A DNA stretch of 16,725 nucleotides from Bacteroidales bacterium GP4 (GTDB lineage Bacteria > Bacteroidota > Bacteroidia > Bacteroidales > Muribaculaceae), in assembly GCA_001701065.1 (NCBI GenBank), contig DAAL01000096.1:1-16725 (forward strand). The letters run 5' to 3'. Below are positions 8,601 to 16,725 of the stretch, piece after piece. A model generated the notes under the pieces. That model was given only the letters and a program-made list of their open reading frames with translations. It made no database searches and had not been told where the DNA came from. Positions within the stretch are counted from its first letter, which is position 1. Each line of letters starts with the position of its first letter. Both the position numbers and the translations under genes were made by a program.

Positions 8601-11570
8601 TTATTTAAGACGTTCGTCAATCATCATGAATATATCCGATTCATTGCCGGGATAGTTATCTTTAAGGCTCTTCAGATATTCATTAGCCTCAAAAGTTTCT
8701 CCGTTCTTGCGGTAGATGTCGCTGAGAAGAATGTAACCACGCGCAAGCCAATACTGATGGGGAGTATTGGAGTCGATGAATTTTTCCACCTGAGAACGGG
8801 CATTCTTCAACTGTCCCTTGTCATAGTAGAACTGTGACAGGTAGTAGGCTGATTTCGCTCCATAGAGGTCGTCGGTATCAGCCGCAAGTTCTTTCCATGC
8901 GTCGATTGCTTCTTCGTTCTGACCAAGTTGCGCAAGGGTGTAAGCTTTGGCAAACAGAATCTCGTTTTTCTGAGCCGACGGTGTCACTGACGAAGCAAGA
9001 AGCTGATTGGCGGCGGTGAGCACGTCCTTGTGGTTGCCAAGTTCGTGGGACACTCTCATGATTCCAAGCCGTGCGGCATTGCGGTTGCGTGAAGCCGAAG
9101 CGCGGTTTTCAAGCTGGCGGAAAGTGGCGAGAGCTTCGTTGCCGTTGCCTTGGTTGTATTCCACTTGTCCTTTTATGGCAAGAGCGTCCTCGGCAAATTC
9201 AGTGTCGGGGTAACGAGCCACAATGGTTGACGCGTATTCGAGCGCACGAGGTTCGTCGTGCTTGTTGAATGCCTGATCGGCAAGGTAACTCAACGCCTGC
9301 ACTTCATATTTCCCTCCGGGGAACTGAGCGATATAGCTTTCAAGTTTTCCGGTGTGGGAATTGTCAAGGAGATAAGCCTTCTCAGCCGACTGGAATGTGA
9401 GCTCATCCATTTCGGATGCCTCAAACTTGGGAGCATTGGGAACTGACGCGATGAAAGTGGCGTATTCGTTCAGCTTGCCTTCATCGGCAAGTATGCTCTT
9501 AAGGTCCTCGGCTGCGACTTTTGCTTCGTCGCTTGACGGATAGTTGCGTATTACTTCTTTATAGAGGGTGACGGCTTTCGATGTATTGCCCTTGCTTAGG
9601 GTGGTGATGGCAAGCTGCAGCTGACCGTTGCGCCCTTGGGCAGTGTTGGGGTAACGTTTTACGAGGGTTTCGTAAGTGCTTACTGCATCGTCGTTGCGGT
9701 TAAGCGCAACATAGCTTTCAGCTTTTTCAAGCAGAGCTGCCGGAATAAGCGATGAGGACGGATAGCGTTCCATCATGTCGTCGAGAGCCTGAATCTTGCT
9801 GTTGTAGTCACGCGCAAGACCTTTCATGGTCGCTTTCTGGAACAGTGAATAGTCGCCTGCGGCGGGATTCAGTTCGTAAGCCTGATCGTAGCTCTGTGAG
9901 GCGCGGTTGAAGTCCGATGCATAATAGTAGCAGTCGCCTATGCGGTTGTAGGCATCAGCCACAAGGTTATTTTTCAGGTTGCGGTCCTTGGCGGCTTTTT
10001 CAAATGCTGAACGCGCATCGGCGTACTTCTTTTCGCTGAACAGGCTATAGCCAAGGTCGTAATTGGCGATGGCACGGTTAGCCGCTGACGCTGTATTGCC
10101 TTTCAGGTACTCGCGGTAAAGCTGAGTGGCGCGAGAATAGTTGCCTTGGCGGAAATAGCAGTCGCCGAGCCAAAGATTGCATTCATTGGACATGGCGCGG
10201 TTTTGTGCAGCCATTTTCTTTGCTTCGGTGAAGCGTTCGATAGCCTGCGGAATATTGCCTGATGCCACATCACGGCTGCCAAGGATGTAAAGCACACGCT
10301 GCTTGGCGGTGAGAATCGCCGCCGATGGGCGTTTAATGCGGTTGATTGAAGCAAGAGCTTTCTCGTAGTTATTGTCGGTCATGTAGCCTGTCACAAGGTA
10401 TTCCTCCACTTCCTGAGAGTAGCGTGATTCGGGATAACGCTTGAGGAAGTCCTCAAAGAGGGTGACCGAGCTTCCGAAAGGAGTTCTGCCGCCTTCGCTC
10501 TTAGCTACGGCATAGTTGTAGAATGCGGTTTCCTGCACCTGACGGTCGTAGTCCATGCGGCAAGCTTTGTCGAGGGCGAGGAGGGCGGAATTGACGTTTC
10601 CGTCCTGGAGATAGGATTGTCCCATGTACAGATAGGCTGACTGTCCCATGGCGTTGTCCTCGGAGGTAACCGGCTCAAAATATTTTAACGCTTGCTGAGT
10701 ATCACCGTTTTTGTAGGCGTTTACACCCATGATGTATAGAGCCGAGGGCTTGGGGGAGTCCGTAGCCGACATGTATTTGCTGATGTAGTCGACGGCTTCG
10801 GATTCCTCGCCTAAGTTGTAGAGCGATTCTCCGGCTATGCGCTGCATCTCGGGGGTGTATTCCTTCACCGTGAATTCGTGCTTGCGGGCAAGAGAAAGCG
10901 CACGGTCATAGTCGCCTTCAGAATAAGCTATCTGCGCAAGATAATAGGGCGCGTGGTTGCCCGGAGGAGTATTGGTATCGACTGATGACCATTTTTGTTT
11001 GGCTGTGTCATAGTCGCCTTGGGCATAGGCTATGTATCCTTGATAGAAACGTGCCGCATTGGAGTAGCGTGCAACGTTTTCAAGATTGCCAAACAGGCGT
11101 GACGCGAGGTTGTAGTTGCCTTCCTGAAGCTCGCAATAAGCCAGGCGGTATTCGTAGTCCTCGCGGGTTTCACCGTCGAAAGATGACGCGTCCATGCGCC
11201 GGTAAGCTTCGAGGGCAGCCGGGTAGTCCCCTTCGTAGAAATCGCAGTCGGCAAGAGCGAGTTTGGCGTATACGCGCATGGGTGAAGCCGGGAATGCTGT
11301 GAGAAAATCGTTGAAGTCAGAGCGCGCCTGCGTCAAATCGCCCGACAGAAGTCGTGACTGGGCGATATAATACATGCTTGTCTCCATCTCCTGCGGTGTC
11401 CCACCTTGAGCAATGCAGAACCCAAACTGGTCGATAGCTCCCTGATAATTTTTGTCATTGTACATCAGAATGCCTCGTGTGGCGTAGCCATCGGGCATAG
11501 ACGAGTTGATTTGTGCAACTCCTGAAAGTGTTGCAGAGGCAACGAGCGAAAATAGTAATCCTTTCTTCAT
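8601..11570 (-). CDS. Large exported tetratricopeptide-repeat protein
   Basis: The product has 989 residues and a signal peptide (MKKGLLFSLVASATLSGVAQ, about 1-20) with no lipobox cysteine. The rest is almost entirely helical TPR-type repeats, clearly more than a dozen, with recurring YxxG(D/N)Y.xA...Y...(R/K)YP motifs such as EGDYPAALEAYRRM, QGNYSRATQLYREYLKG and NDDAVSTYETLVKRYPNT. The RYP(N/S)S ends recall BamD/CpoB(YbgF)-like envelope TPR proteins, which scaffold outer-membrane assembly. It is the first gene of a three-gene operon, and the barrel gene follows after 12 bases, so a scaffold or gate role for that barrel in the periplasm is a reasonable inference. The start is the ATG at 11570, preceded by a leader of about 90 nt from the predicted promoter. 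Confidence 0.92.
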   Translation of the reverse strand: MKKGLLFSLVASATLSGVAQINSSMPDGYATRGILMYNDKNYQGAIDQFGFCIAQGGTPQEMETSMYYIAQSRLLSGDLTQARSDFNDFLTAFPASPMRVYAKLALADCDFYEGDYPAALEAYRRMDASSFDGETREDYEYRLAYCELQEGNYNLASRLFGNLENVARYSNAARFYQGYIAYAQGDYDTAKQKWSSVDTNTPPGNHAPYYLAQIAYSEGDYDRALSLARKHEFTVKEYTPEMQRIAGESLYNLGEESEAVDYISKYMSATDSPKPSALYIMGVNAYKNGDTQQALKYFEPVTSEDNAMGQSAYLYMGQSYLQDGNVNSALLALDKACRMDYDRQVQETAFYNYAVAKSEGGRTPFGSSVTLFEDFLKRYPESRYSQEVEEYLVTGYMTDNNYEKALASINRIKRPSAAILTAKQRVLYILGSRDVASGNIPQAIERFTEAKKMAAQNRAMSNECNLWLGDCYFRQGNYSRATQLYREYLKGNTASAANRAIANYDLGYSLFSEKKYADARSAFEKAAKDRNLKNNLVADAYNRIGDCYYYASDFNRASQSYDQAYELNPAAGDYSLFQKATMKGLARDYNSKIQALDDMMERYPSSSLIPAALLEKAESYVALNRNDDAVSTYETLVKRYPNTAQGRNGQLQLAITTLSKGNTSKAVTLYKEVIRNYPSSDEAKVAAEDLKSILADEGKLNEYATFIASVPNAPKFEASEMDELTFQSAEKAYLLDNSHTGKLESYIAQFPGGKYEVQALSYLADQAFNKHDEPRALEYASTIVARYPDTEFAEDALAIKGQVEYNQGNGNEALATFRQLENRASASRNRNAARLGIMRVSHELGNHKDVLTAANQLLASSVTPSAQKNEILFAKAYTLAQLGQNEEAIDAWKELAADTDDLYGAKSAYYLSQFYYDKGQLKNARSQVEKFIDSNTPHQYWLARGYILLSDIYRKNGETFEANEYLKSLKDNYPGNESDIFMMIDERLK

Positions 11571-11667
11571 TCTCCTATCAGTTGTTATAAGCGCAATAAA
11601 ATGAACTTGTTTCAGCTTATTTCAAGCATTTAAATCAGTTCAGTGGTGTAAATGCGCCTTTAATGTG

Positions 11668-11675
11668 CAAAGATA
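11668..11675 (-). promoter_or_regulatory. Probable -7 element of the TPR/barrel/GH3 operon
   Basis: The minus strand reads TATCTTTG, an exact TAnnTTTG match, about 95 bases upstream of the TPR start codon. A TTTG lies only 14 bases further upstream (11693-11690), which is short for a -33 box, so the -33 element is weak or absent. No other good candidate lies in the 127-base gap. Confidence 0.55.
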
Positions 11676-11697
11676 AGAAAAAATTTAGACAAATGCT

Positions 11698-13188
11698 TTA
11701 GAATTTGTAGGTAAGCATGAACTTGAGACCGAAAGAAGAGGAACTGATGTGGGAATAGTCACGGTAATGGGTGGACCTGTAATAGTAAGAAAGCTTGAAG
11801 GTGCCGTAAAGCTGTTTCCATATTTTAGCATCGGTGCGGAATTCGGTGACGCTGAAAGTCGCCACGGACTGGTCGCCGAGCACATCCAAGGTTTTGTAGT
11901 TGACTTCGGAGAGGTCAGTGTTGCGGTGGTAGCCTTTCCATGTGAACAGGCGGTAAAGATGGTGGTCGAGAGTCAATGAAAGCCGGTCACGACCTAACAC
12001 GACGTTTAATCCCGCTTTTACACCGAAGCCGCTTGCAAGGTTGTAATTACGGTCGTCCACCATATAATAATCGGAGAGAACCGATCCGAGGATTACACCG
12101 TTGAGATGGGCGTAAGCATCGAAATGGCAGTAAGGATTCTCGTTTGCACGGAACATAATGCCTCCGCCGAGCGATGCAGGCACTCCGAGTTTATAAGGGC
12201 ATCGTGACACGCCGTTGCGGATGGTGTCAGAATCGAAGAAATCAAAATGCTGGTACAGTCCCACATTCAGCTTGTAGTCCTTCTCTTCCATCAGTTCTCT
12301 TCCGAGGAGCCTGCCTTTTATTTCGAGATGACTCAGCAACGGCTGTCCGTTCATGGCGTTTATGCCGACGCTTAGTGTGAAATAGTCGTAAGGGTTAGTG
12401 CTTTTAACCTTGAAGCGTTCACCATATTCGAGGTTGAAATCAATAGCTGCGCCCCACTCCGAATGGTTAGCTTCACGTTCAAACTGCAGGCACCGCATTC
12501 CCACGGATATTTCGGTAGCCACGCTTGGGGTTCCGAACTGCCTTCCTCGCGTGGGTCGTACTCTCCAAGCGTCGCCTGTGAGCAATCGGGTAAGTCCGCG
12601 GATGGGGGAGATGAGGAACACGCTCACTTCTCGCCCGATGCGTTCCGATCCTGACGTGCGGTCATCGATGATGGCATCGGATGCGCGGTAGGAGACTTCG
12701 CCTATAGCCGTTCCTCCGATGGGGGTGGCTATGATGTCGTTGGTGGAAGGGTATTCGCATTCCATGAAGAGCTCCCACATGGCGCTTCCTCCGATAGCGA
12801 AAAGGCTCGACTGCCAGAAATTGAAACCGTTGGAACGTCCGGCGGTGTAATATAGGCTGCCGTTGTAAGGGTGCATGAACATATTGGTGTTCAACTTGTC
12901 GTTGTCCCACTTGAATCCGTGTTTGAAATTTTCTTTGATGGAGTGGAATGAGATGCGGGCGTAGTCGCCGTTGACTATATAGCGGTCAAAAGCCCACAAT
13001 CCAATGTTGAATCCTACGACTTCCCCGGCGGCGCGCCAAAAGTGGTTGCGTCCGTAATACTCGGTATCGGCTGAATCAGGGTGAATGCGCTGACGTGCGT
13101 AATGCTTAATGGCTATCTGCCCGCAAGCAATTGCAGGAAAGCCCATTATAAATAAGCATAATAACGTTTTTGTTATCCAACGCGGCAT
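11698..13188 (-). CDS. DUF3943 outer-membrane beta-barrel protein
   Basis: Starting at the ATG at 13188 gives 496 residues, MPRWITKTLLCLFIMG at the front. The open frame extends to a TTG at 13218, but AAAGGGA lies just upstream of the ATG, and the signal peptide begins there. The signal peptide ends near AIACGQ; the cysteine could make it a lipoprotein, but signal peptidase I cleavage after GQ is equally plausible. Residues about 90-210 carry the DUF3943 signature: KWDNDKLNTNMFMHPYNGSL, YYTAGRSNGFNFW, GGSAMWELFMECEYPS, NDIIATPIGGTAIGEV and SPIRGLTRLL. The second half is barrel strands ending FMLTYKF with a C-terminal aromatic. Members are common in Bacteroidetes and have no assigned activity that I know. 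It is a single-gene unit bounded upstream by the 13270-13308 terminator. No clear terminator follows it before the TPR promoter. Confidence 0.9.
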   Translation of the reverse strand: MPRWITKTLLCLFIMGFPAIACGQIAIKHYARQRIHPDSADTEYYGRNHFWRAAGEVVGFNIGLWAFDRYIVNGDYARISFHSIKENFKHGFKWDNDKLNTNMFMHPYNGSLYYTAGRSNGFNFWQSSLFAIGGSAMWELFMECEYPSTNDIIATPIGGTAIGEVSYRASDAIIDDRTSGSERIGREVSVFLISPIRGLTRLLTGDAWRVRPTRGRQFGTPSVATEISVGMRCLQFEREANHSEWGAAIDFNLEYGERFKVKSTNPYDYFTLSVGINAMNGQPLLSHLEIKGRLLGRELMEEKDYKLNVGLYQHFDFFDSDTIRNGVSRCPYKLGVPASLGGGIMFRANENPYCHFDAYAHLNGVILGSVLSDYYMVDDRNYNLASGFGVKAGLNVVLGRDRLSLTLDHHLYRLFTWKGYHRNTDLSEVNYKTLDVLGDQSVATFSVTEFRTDAKIWKQLYGTFKLSYYYRSTHYRDYSHISSSSFGLKFMLTYKF

Positions 13189-13269
13189 AATCACATCCCT
13201 TTTTTCTAATAAAAACAAGGGGCATGTGCCACAAGTTTTAAAATCACTGCGTTATTAACACTTACTCAC

Positions 13270-13308
13270 AAAAAAAGGAGCTGCCGGATGTGTTGTCCGG
13301 CAGCTCCT
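13270..13308 (-). terminator. Intrinsic terminator of the SusD/FN3/GH43 operon
   Basis: A perfect 13-bp GC-rich stem (arms 13276-13288 and 13296-13308, AGGAGCTGCCGGA) with a 7-base loop is followed on the minus strand by TTTTTTT. It lies about 20 bases past the GH43 stop and is the strongest terminator in the window. It insulates the DUF3943 gene from the PUL. Confidence 0.95.
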
Positions 13309-13330
13309 AAAATCGACAGAATGAGAATTG

Positions 13331-14989
13331 TTATTTAGTCTTTTTAATCCAGTAGGTGGTTTTGGCACCGAGTCCGGCACCTACGATGGTGTGGGTGCGG
13401 GGCGATGCTTCCCAGTCGCACTCACGTATGAGGTAGAGGTCGATGCCGTCGATTGTGAGCACTTGTGAATCGGGTTTGTAGCTCCAAGAGCGGTTTTTCC
13501 ACACTCCATTGGTTACTTTGTGGTCAGCCGACAGAGTTATGAGCGATGACGATTTCATGTCAGCGTATTTATAAGCAAGGTCAATTACTTCCCAATTGCC
13601 CGTGAGTTCCGCTTCGGTAACTGCAACTTTGGGAACATTGCCGTAACGCTCGGGCATCACGACAGGCCATCCGTCGGAAGTCCAGCGTATAGCGCGCACG
13701 TGTCCCATCATAATGGCGTTGGAATAAGGGTCATTGTAAGTGTCTTTAGGCAAACGACCCTGTGAAGCGTAGTACCAGTTGTCGTTGCCGTCGTCGAACA
13801 CTGCGCAGTGGGAAATACCCACCCATCCGGTGTGGTTCTGGAACTTGTAAGGATGGGTTACGATGGGGTAAGCGTCACCTCCGAAATCGGTCACATTAGT
13901 TCCGTCCTGTCCCACATAGGGACCGGTGATGGAGGTTGAGCGCACCACGCGTGTATTGTAAGGCACGTCAAGGGCATCATAAGCGAGGAACAGATAGTAA
14001 TATCCGTCACGGTAGATGATCTCAGGACCTTCAGCGGCTTGCCAGCGGTTGCCCATCTGACGAGTGGCGATGAGCTTGCCGTAAGGCAGGATTTCTTCCG
14101 AGGTGCCCCATGGGTTTACGGTGATGTCAGGCTTTCCGTTTTCGGCGTTTACGGGTAGAGCCGCTATGCCGGAGTGCCAGGATCCGTAAATGAGCCAATG
14201 TTCACCTTCGGGAGTGATGATGTAAGCGGGGTCAATGGCATTGTACTTGAAGTAACAGTTGCCCCAGTCGTCGGGTCTTACATAGAAGTCAAGATTGCGG
14301 TCGGAAGCGTTGGTTATGACATAGCCTTTGTCAACCCAACTGCTGTTGTCGGCGGGATTGGATGTCTCCATGAGTCCGATGAAAGCACGTTCGCTCCATG
14401 ATGCCGGTCCGTCGATAGTTCCGGGACACACGATGGAGTAGTACATGCGGTAAAGGCTTGACGATACACGTCGCACCACAGGAGCCCAGTAGCCGAAGGT
14501 GTTTTTATCTGGCTGCACTTCGGGAAGTCCCATAGCTGTGCGTATCTCATTAAGTTTAGGCACTACCCATTCAGGCAGCGCAGGCATTGTCGCGCCGAGG
14601 TATTCCCAGTTGACGAGGTCCTTGGAACGGCGCGCATGGAAATGTCCGTGACCGTCGTGGGCGTTGCCGAAAGACGCGTCAGTCTGATACATATAATAAT
14701 ATCCGTCATCAGCTTTTACCACGGAAGGGTCATGCACATTGGCAAGATTCCATTGGGAGCGTTGATCCCATCCAGCGATGTTACGGTAGTAATCGGAGTA
14801 ATCAGGTGCTTTATAGGATGAGAGTGACGGATCTTCTTTCGGTTCGTCGGGAGTAGGTTCGTCGGGTTTAGGATTAGGGTTTACAGGAACATTGGGTTCC
14901 GGTTCGTCGTTTTTATCGCTGCCACAGGCACTCAACATGAGAGTGCCTATGGAAACGAGAGACAAAAGAAAAATTTTATACTTCTTCAT
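13331..14989 (-). CDS. GH43 family lipoprotein, arabinanase-like
   Basis: Using the ATG at 14989 the product is 552 residues. The open frame extends 14 codons to a TTG, but the lipoprotein signal MKKYKIFLLSLVSIGTLML with lipobox LSAC (C22) shows the true start. A Pro/Asp/Glu-rich linker (about 27-56) tethers it to the membrane. The five-bladed propeller of family 43 follows: NVHDPSVV with the likely base D87, AIDPAY with the pKa-setting D253, and AAEGPEI with the likely acid E320. H394 in GISHCAV fits the metal-binding His of arabinanases. The last 90 or so residues form a small beta domain like the C-terminal domain of two-domain endo-1,5-alpha-L-arabinanases (Abn2 type), ending TTYWIKKTK. 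The enzyme should invert configuration and cut alpha-1,5-arabinan, though other GH43 activities (xylosidase, galactanase) are not excluded. It is probably anchored to the outer membrane and is last in the PUL operon. Confidence 0.9.
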   Translation of the reverse strand: MKKYKIFLLSLVSIGTLMLSACGSDKNDEPEPNVPVNPNPKPDEPTPDEPKEDPSLSSYKAPDYSDYYRNIAGWDQRSQWNLANVHDPSVVKADDGYYYMYQTDASFGNAHDGHGHFHARRSKDLVNWEYLGATMPALPEWVVPKLNEIRTAMGLPEVQPDKNTFGYWAPVVRRVSSSLYRMYYSIVCPGTIDGPASWSERAFIGLMETSNPADNSSWVDKGYVITNASDRNLDFYVRPDDWGNCYFKYNAIDPAYIITPEGEHWLIYGSWHSGIAALPVNAENGKPDITVNPWGTSEEILPYGKLIATRQMGNRWQAAEGPEIIYRDGYYYLFLAYDALDVPYNTRVVRSTSITGPYVGQDGTNVTDFGGDAYPIVTHPYKFQNHTGWVGISHCAVFDDGNDNWYYASQGRLPKDTYNDPYSNAIMMGHVRAIRWTSDGWPVVMPERYGNVPKVAVTEAELTGNWEVIDLAYKYADMKSSSLITLSADHKVTNGVWKNRSWSYKPDSQVLTIDGIDLYLIRECDWEASPRTHTIVGAGLGAKTTYWIKKTK

Positions 14990-15031
14990 AGATGAATTAT
15001 TAACAGTCATGAGGAGAAAGGGGGGACTCAA

Positions 15032-15505
15032 TTATTCTTCGGTAGTGTCGTCCGGAGTTTCCTCGGGAGTTTCGCCGGGAATCTGAGTGGTTTTGGCTGT
15101 GTCGAGAACAAATTCGGGAGAATATACCAAATCACCTTTATTTACATACACATAAGCGCGCACGTAGTAAACGGTGTTGGGCTGAAGATTTTCAAGAGTA
15201 GCAATCATGGAATCGTAGGTATAAGATTCGCTTTTGACTACATTGTTCTTATAGATGTTGGGATTCTGTTCAGTTGAATAGCAGAATCCGAGGCCTCCCG
15301 GTTTGTATTCGCCTTTCATGACGAAAGTGGCGGAAAGAGTGGCATAGGTGGGCTGCACAACTTCGGCAACCGGAGCGTTTACGCTCACTTGGTCGCTGAT
15401 GCTGGTGTCAATGGGGTCGTGGGAATCGATATCATCGTCAGAACATGAAGTGAATGCCATGCCCACAGCCACTAATGCGCTTAAGAAAAATATTTTTGCT
15501 TTCAT
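15032..15505 (-). CDS. Small SusD-linked lipoprotein with FN3-like domain
   Basis: The 157-residue protein begins MKAKIFFLSALVAVGMAFTS followed by C21 and SDDD. That is a lipobox with an acidic stretch after the cysteine, the feature linked to surface export of Bacteroidetes lipoproteins. Residues about 45-135 form one FN3-like or immunoglobulin-like domain (GLGFCYST, LENLQPNTVYYVRAYVYV, closing FVLDT). The tail is Pro/Thr/Glu-rich (GETPEETPDDTTEE). It lies between susD and the GH43 gene, where PULs often encode a SusE/F-like surface glycan-binding protein, but it is much shorter than SusE. A glycan-binding or spacer role is inferred from position only. Confidence 0.85.
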   Translation of the reverse strand: MKAKIFFLSALVAVGMAFTSCSDDDIDSHDPIDTSISDQVSVNAPVAEVVQPTYATLSATFVMKGEYKPGGLGFCYSTEQNPNIYKNNVVKSESYTYDSMIATLENLQPNTVYYVRAYVYVNKGDLVYSPEFVLDTAKTTQIPGETPEETPDDTTEE

Positions 15506-15525
15506 TTTTAGTATAGGTTAATGAT

Positions 15526-15569
15526 TAAAAACAGGGACGCTTCGTGCATTAAGGGGCAAAAAGCGTCCC
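15526..15569 (-). terminator. Intercistronic hairpin with U tract after susD
   Basis: Arms 15534-15542 and 15561-15569 (GGGACGCTT, 9 bp) enclose an 18-base loop, and on the minus strand the stem is followed by TGTTTTTAA. It lies 16 bases past the SusD stop and upstream of the FN3 lipoprotein, with little room for a new promoter after it. It is likely a leaky terminator or an mRNA-stabilising end that lowers the output of the two downstream genes relative to susCD. Confidence 0.7.
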
Positions 15570-15584
15570 CAATAAGTCATGTTA

Positions 15585-16725
15585 CTACATTTCCCAGCCC
15601 GGGTTCTGCTTCAAACCAATCTTCTGAATTTCAGAGAAAGGAATGGGGTAGAGATAGTTCTTGGGGCTGTTGAATGTTTGGCGAGAATATTTCTCGGAAA
15701 GTCCATAGTTGAATGTAGTACCTGAGCCTTCGCGGATGGCCACGCCGTAGAGGTTGTACACCTGCTGATAACGGGGAAGATTTACTTCGGAAGCGGGAGT
15801 TTTACCTTCAAACAGTTTCCAGCGGCGGCAGTCGATGAAACGATGATCCTCGAAGCAAAGCTCGATACGACGTTCATTGCGGATGCGTTCGCGGAGTTCG
15901 TCACCGCTCTTTCCAGCCAAAGAAGGCATGCCTACACGGGCACGAACCTGGTCAACGTAAGTCACAGCCTGAGCTGACTGACCTGCTTCATTGAGAGCTT
16001 CAGCGGCGTTAAGAAGGATTTCAGCGTAACGGAAGATGGGGCAAGCCACACGCTGGTTACCGATGGTACCGTCGAAACGCACATTGTGAACGTACTTCTT
16101 GCAGTAGTAGCCGGTACAAGTACCACCGTTACCACGAGCATAGTCGATACCTACGCGGGTGTCGTCATTGTTCATGTCGAGAGGACGTGCTTCGTCACCG
16201 TCACCCCAAATCATACCGTGATAGAAGATGGTCTGAGCAAGACGCGGGTCACGGTTGGCATAGGGATTCTGGGGATCATAAGTGGGATCCTGGTCGATGG
16301 GAAGACCGTTGCGGGTTTCGTAAGCGTCCACGAGGTTCTGAGTGGGGTTATTGTAACCGGTGTTACTGATAGCACCAGAGAATCCGCAAGGACCGTTGAA
16401 GTAAACGAGGTTCAGAGTGGTCCAGACCGAACGGCTGAGGATGTACTCGTTGGACATAACGGGATTGGAAGTGAACACTGCATAGTAGTTCTGTTCCACG
16501 TCGTTGTCAGGAGTAGTGTGGAGGCGGTAAGGATTGCTGATGGAGTTGTTCTTGTTGATGAAGTCAAGAGCAGCCTGAGCAGCGGCAGTCCAGCGCGCCT
16601 TGTCATTGGAAGGATTGTTAAGAGGAGAAGCCTTGTAGAGCAACGCACGTGCTTTAAGAGCATAAGCAGCGGCACCGTTCACGCGGCCCCAGTTCTCGTC
16701 CTCGTTGCTGTAACGGAAGGGAAGA
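15585..16725 (-). CDS. SusD/RagB-family nutrient-binding lipoprotein (5' part missing)
   Basis: The frame is open to the right edge. It gives 379 residues of the C-terminal part (SusD proteins are usually 500-650), so the lipoprotein signal is outside the window. The GTG at 16682 is an internal valine, not the start: the frame continues upstream as RYSNEDENWGR. Typical SusD features are VNGAAAYALKARALLYKASP (TPR-type helix pair, near the visible N-terminus), PIFRYAEILLNAAEALNEAG, VDQVRARVGMP, IRNERRIELCFEDHRFIDCR and a C-terminus that ends YPIPFSEIQKIGLKQNPGW. SusD binds glycan at the surface and caps a SusC TonB-dependent transporter, whose gene is expected just beyond the right edge. With GH43 downstream, arabinan or arabinoxylan-type glycan is the likely ligand. 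Confidence 0.95.
   Translation of the reverse strand, partial: LPFRYSNEDENWGRVNGAAAYALKARALLYKASPLNNPSNDKARWTAAAQAALDFINKNNSISNPYRLHTTPDNDVEQNYYAVFTSNPVMSNEYILSRSVWTTLNLVYFNGPCGFSGAISNTGYNNPTQNLVDAYETRNGLPIDQDPTYDPQNPYANRDPRLAQTIFYHGMIWGDGDEARPLDMNNDDTRVGIDYARGNGGTCTGYYCKKYVHNVRFDGTIGNQRVACPIFRYAEILLNAAEALNEAGQSAQAVTYVDQVRARVGMPSLAGKSGDELRERIRNERRIELCFEDHRFIDCRRWKLFEGKTPASEVNLPRYQQVYNLYGVAIREGSGTTFNYGLSEKYSRQTFNSPKNYLYPIPFSEIQKIGLKQNPGWEM

Noticed and set aside
11626..11655. 7-bp inverted repeat (GCATTTA/TAAATGC) in the TPR gene leader
   Set aside because: A 16-base loop, an AT-rich stem and no U tract make it too weak to call a terminator or regulator.
1..16725. CRISPR arrays, tRNA or rRNA genes, insertion sequences
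   Set aside because: No regularly spaced repeats, cloverleaf-like sequence, rRNA motif, transposase or terminal inverted repeats were found.

Overview
The window looks like a chromosomal segment of a gut-type Bacteroidales bacterium, plausibly Muribaculaceae-like, although the family is a guess. The evidence is a SusD/RagB protein, SusD-locus lipoproteins, a DUF3943 barrel, a BoGH3B-like GH3 glucosidase, and promoters of the Bacteroidetes type (TTTG / TAnnTTTG). Almost everything reads on the minus strand. The only plus-strand coding sequence is a 39-codon 3' end at the left edge.

Right to left, in the direction of transcription, the first unit is the end of a polysaccharide utilisation locus. 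It holds a SusD-like protein cut by the right edge, a small FN3-type lipoprotein and a GH43 arabinanase-like lipoprotein, and it closes with a strong intrinsic terminator at 13270-13308. An additional hairpin with a U tract lies between susD and the FN3 lipoprotein and may step down expression of the downstream genes. The second unit is a single DUF3943 outer-membrane barrel gene. The third is a tight three-gene operon with a Bacteroidetes -7 box upstream: a 989-residue TPR protein, a TonB-receptor-like barrel without a visible plug, and a secreted GH3 beta-glucosidase. It ends in a terminator at 4300-4339.

The fourth unit differs in character. It is an AT-rich two-gene operon (a small type-A-sorting-domain-like protein and a 995-residue secreted protein) whose frames overlap by ATGA. 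A near-consensus promoter (4217-4247) lies about 300 nt upstream of the first start codon. The long leader folds on paper into a rod of nested helices (P0 to P6, 3965-4179), followed at once by six U residues. I regard this element as the most interesting part of the window. It is either a cis-regulatory leader or a free-standing structured RNA of roughly 250 nt.

The PUL genes together suggest capture and cleavage of an arabinan-type or related glycan at the cell surface. The TPR/barrel/GH3 operon looks like an envelope machine joined to a periplasmic or secreted glucosidase. The AT-rich operon has no function I can name.
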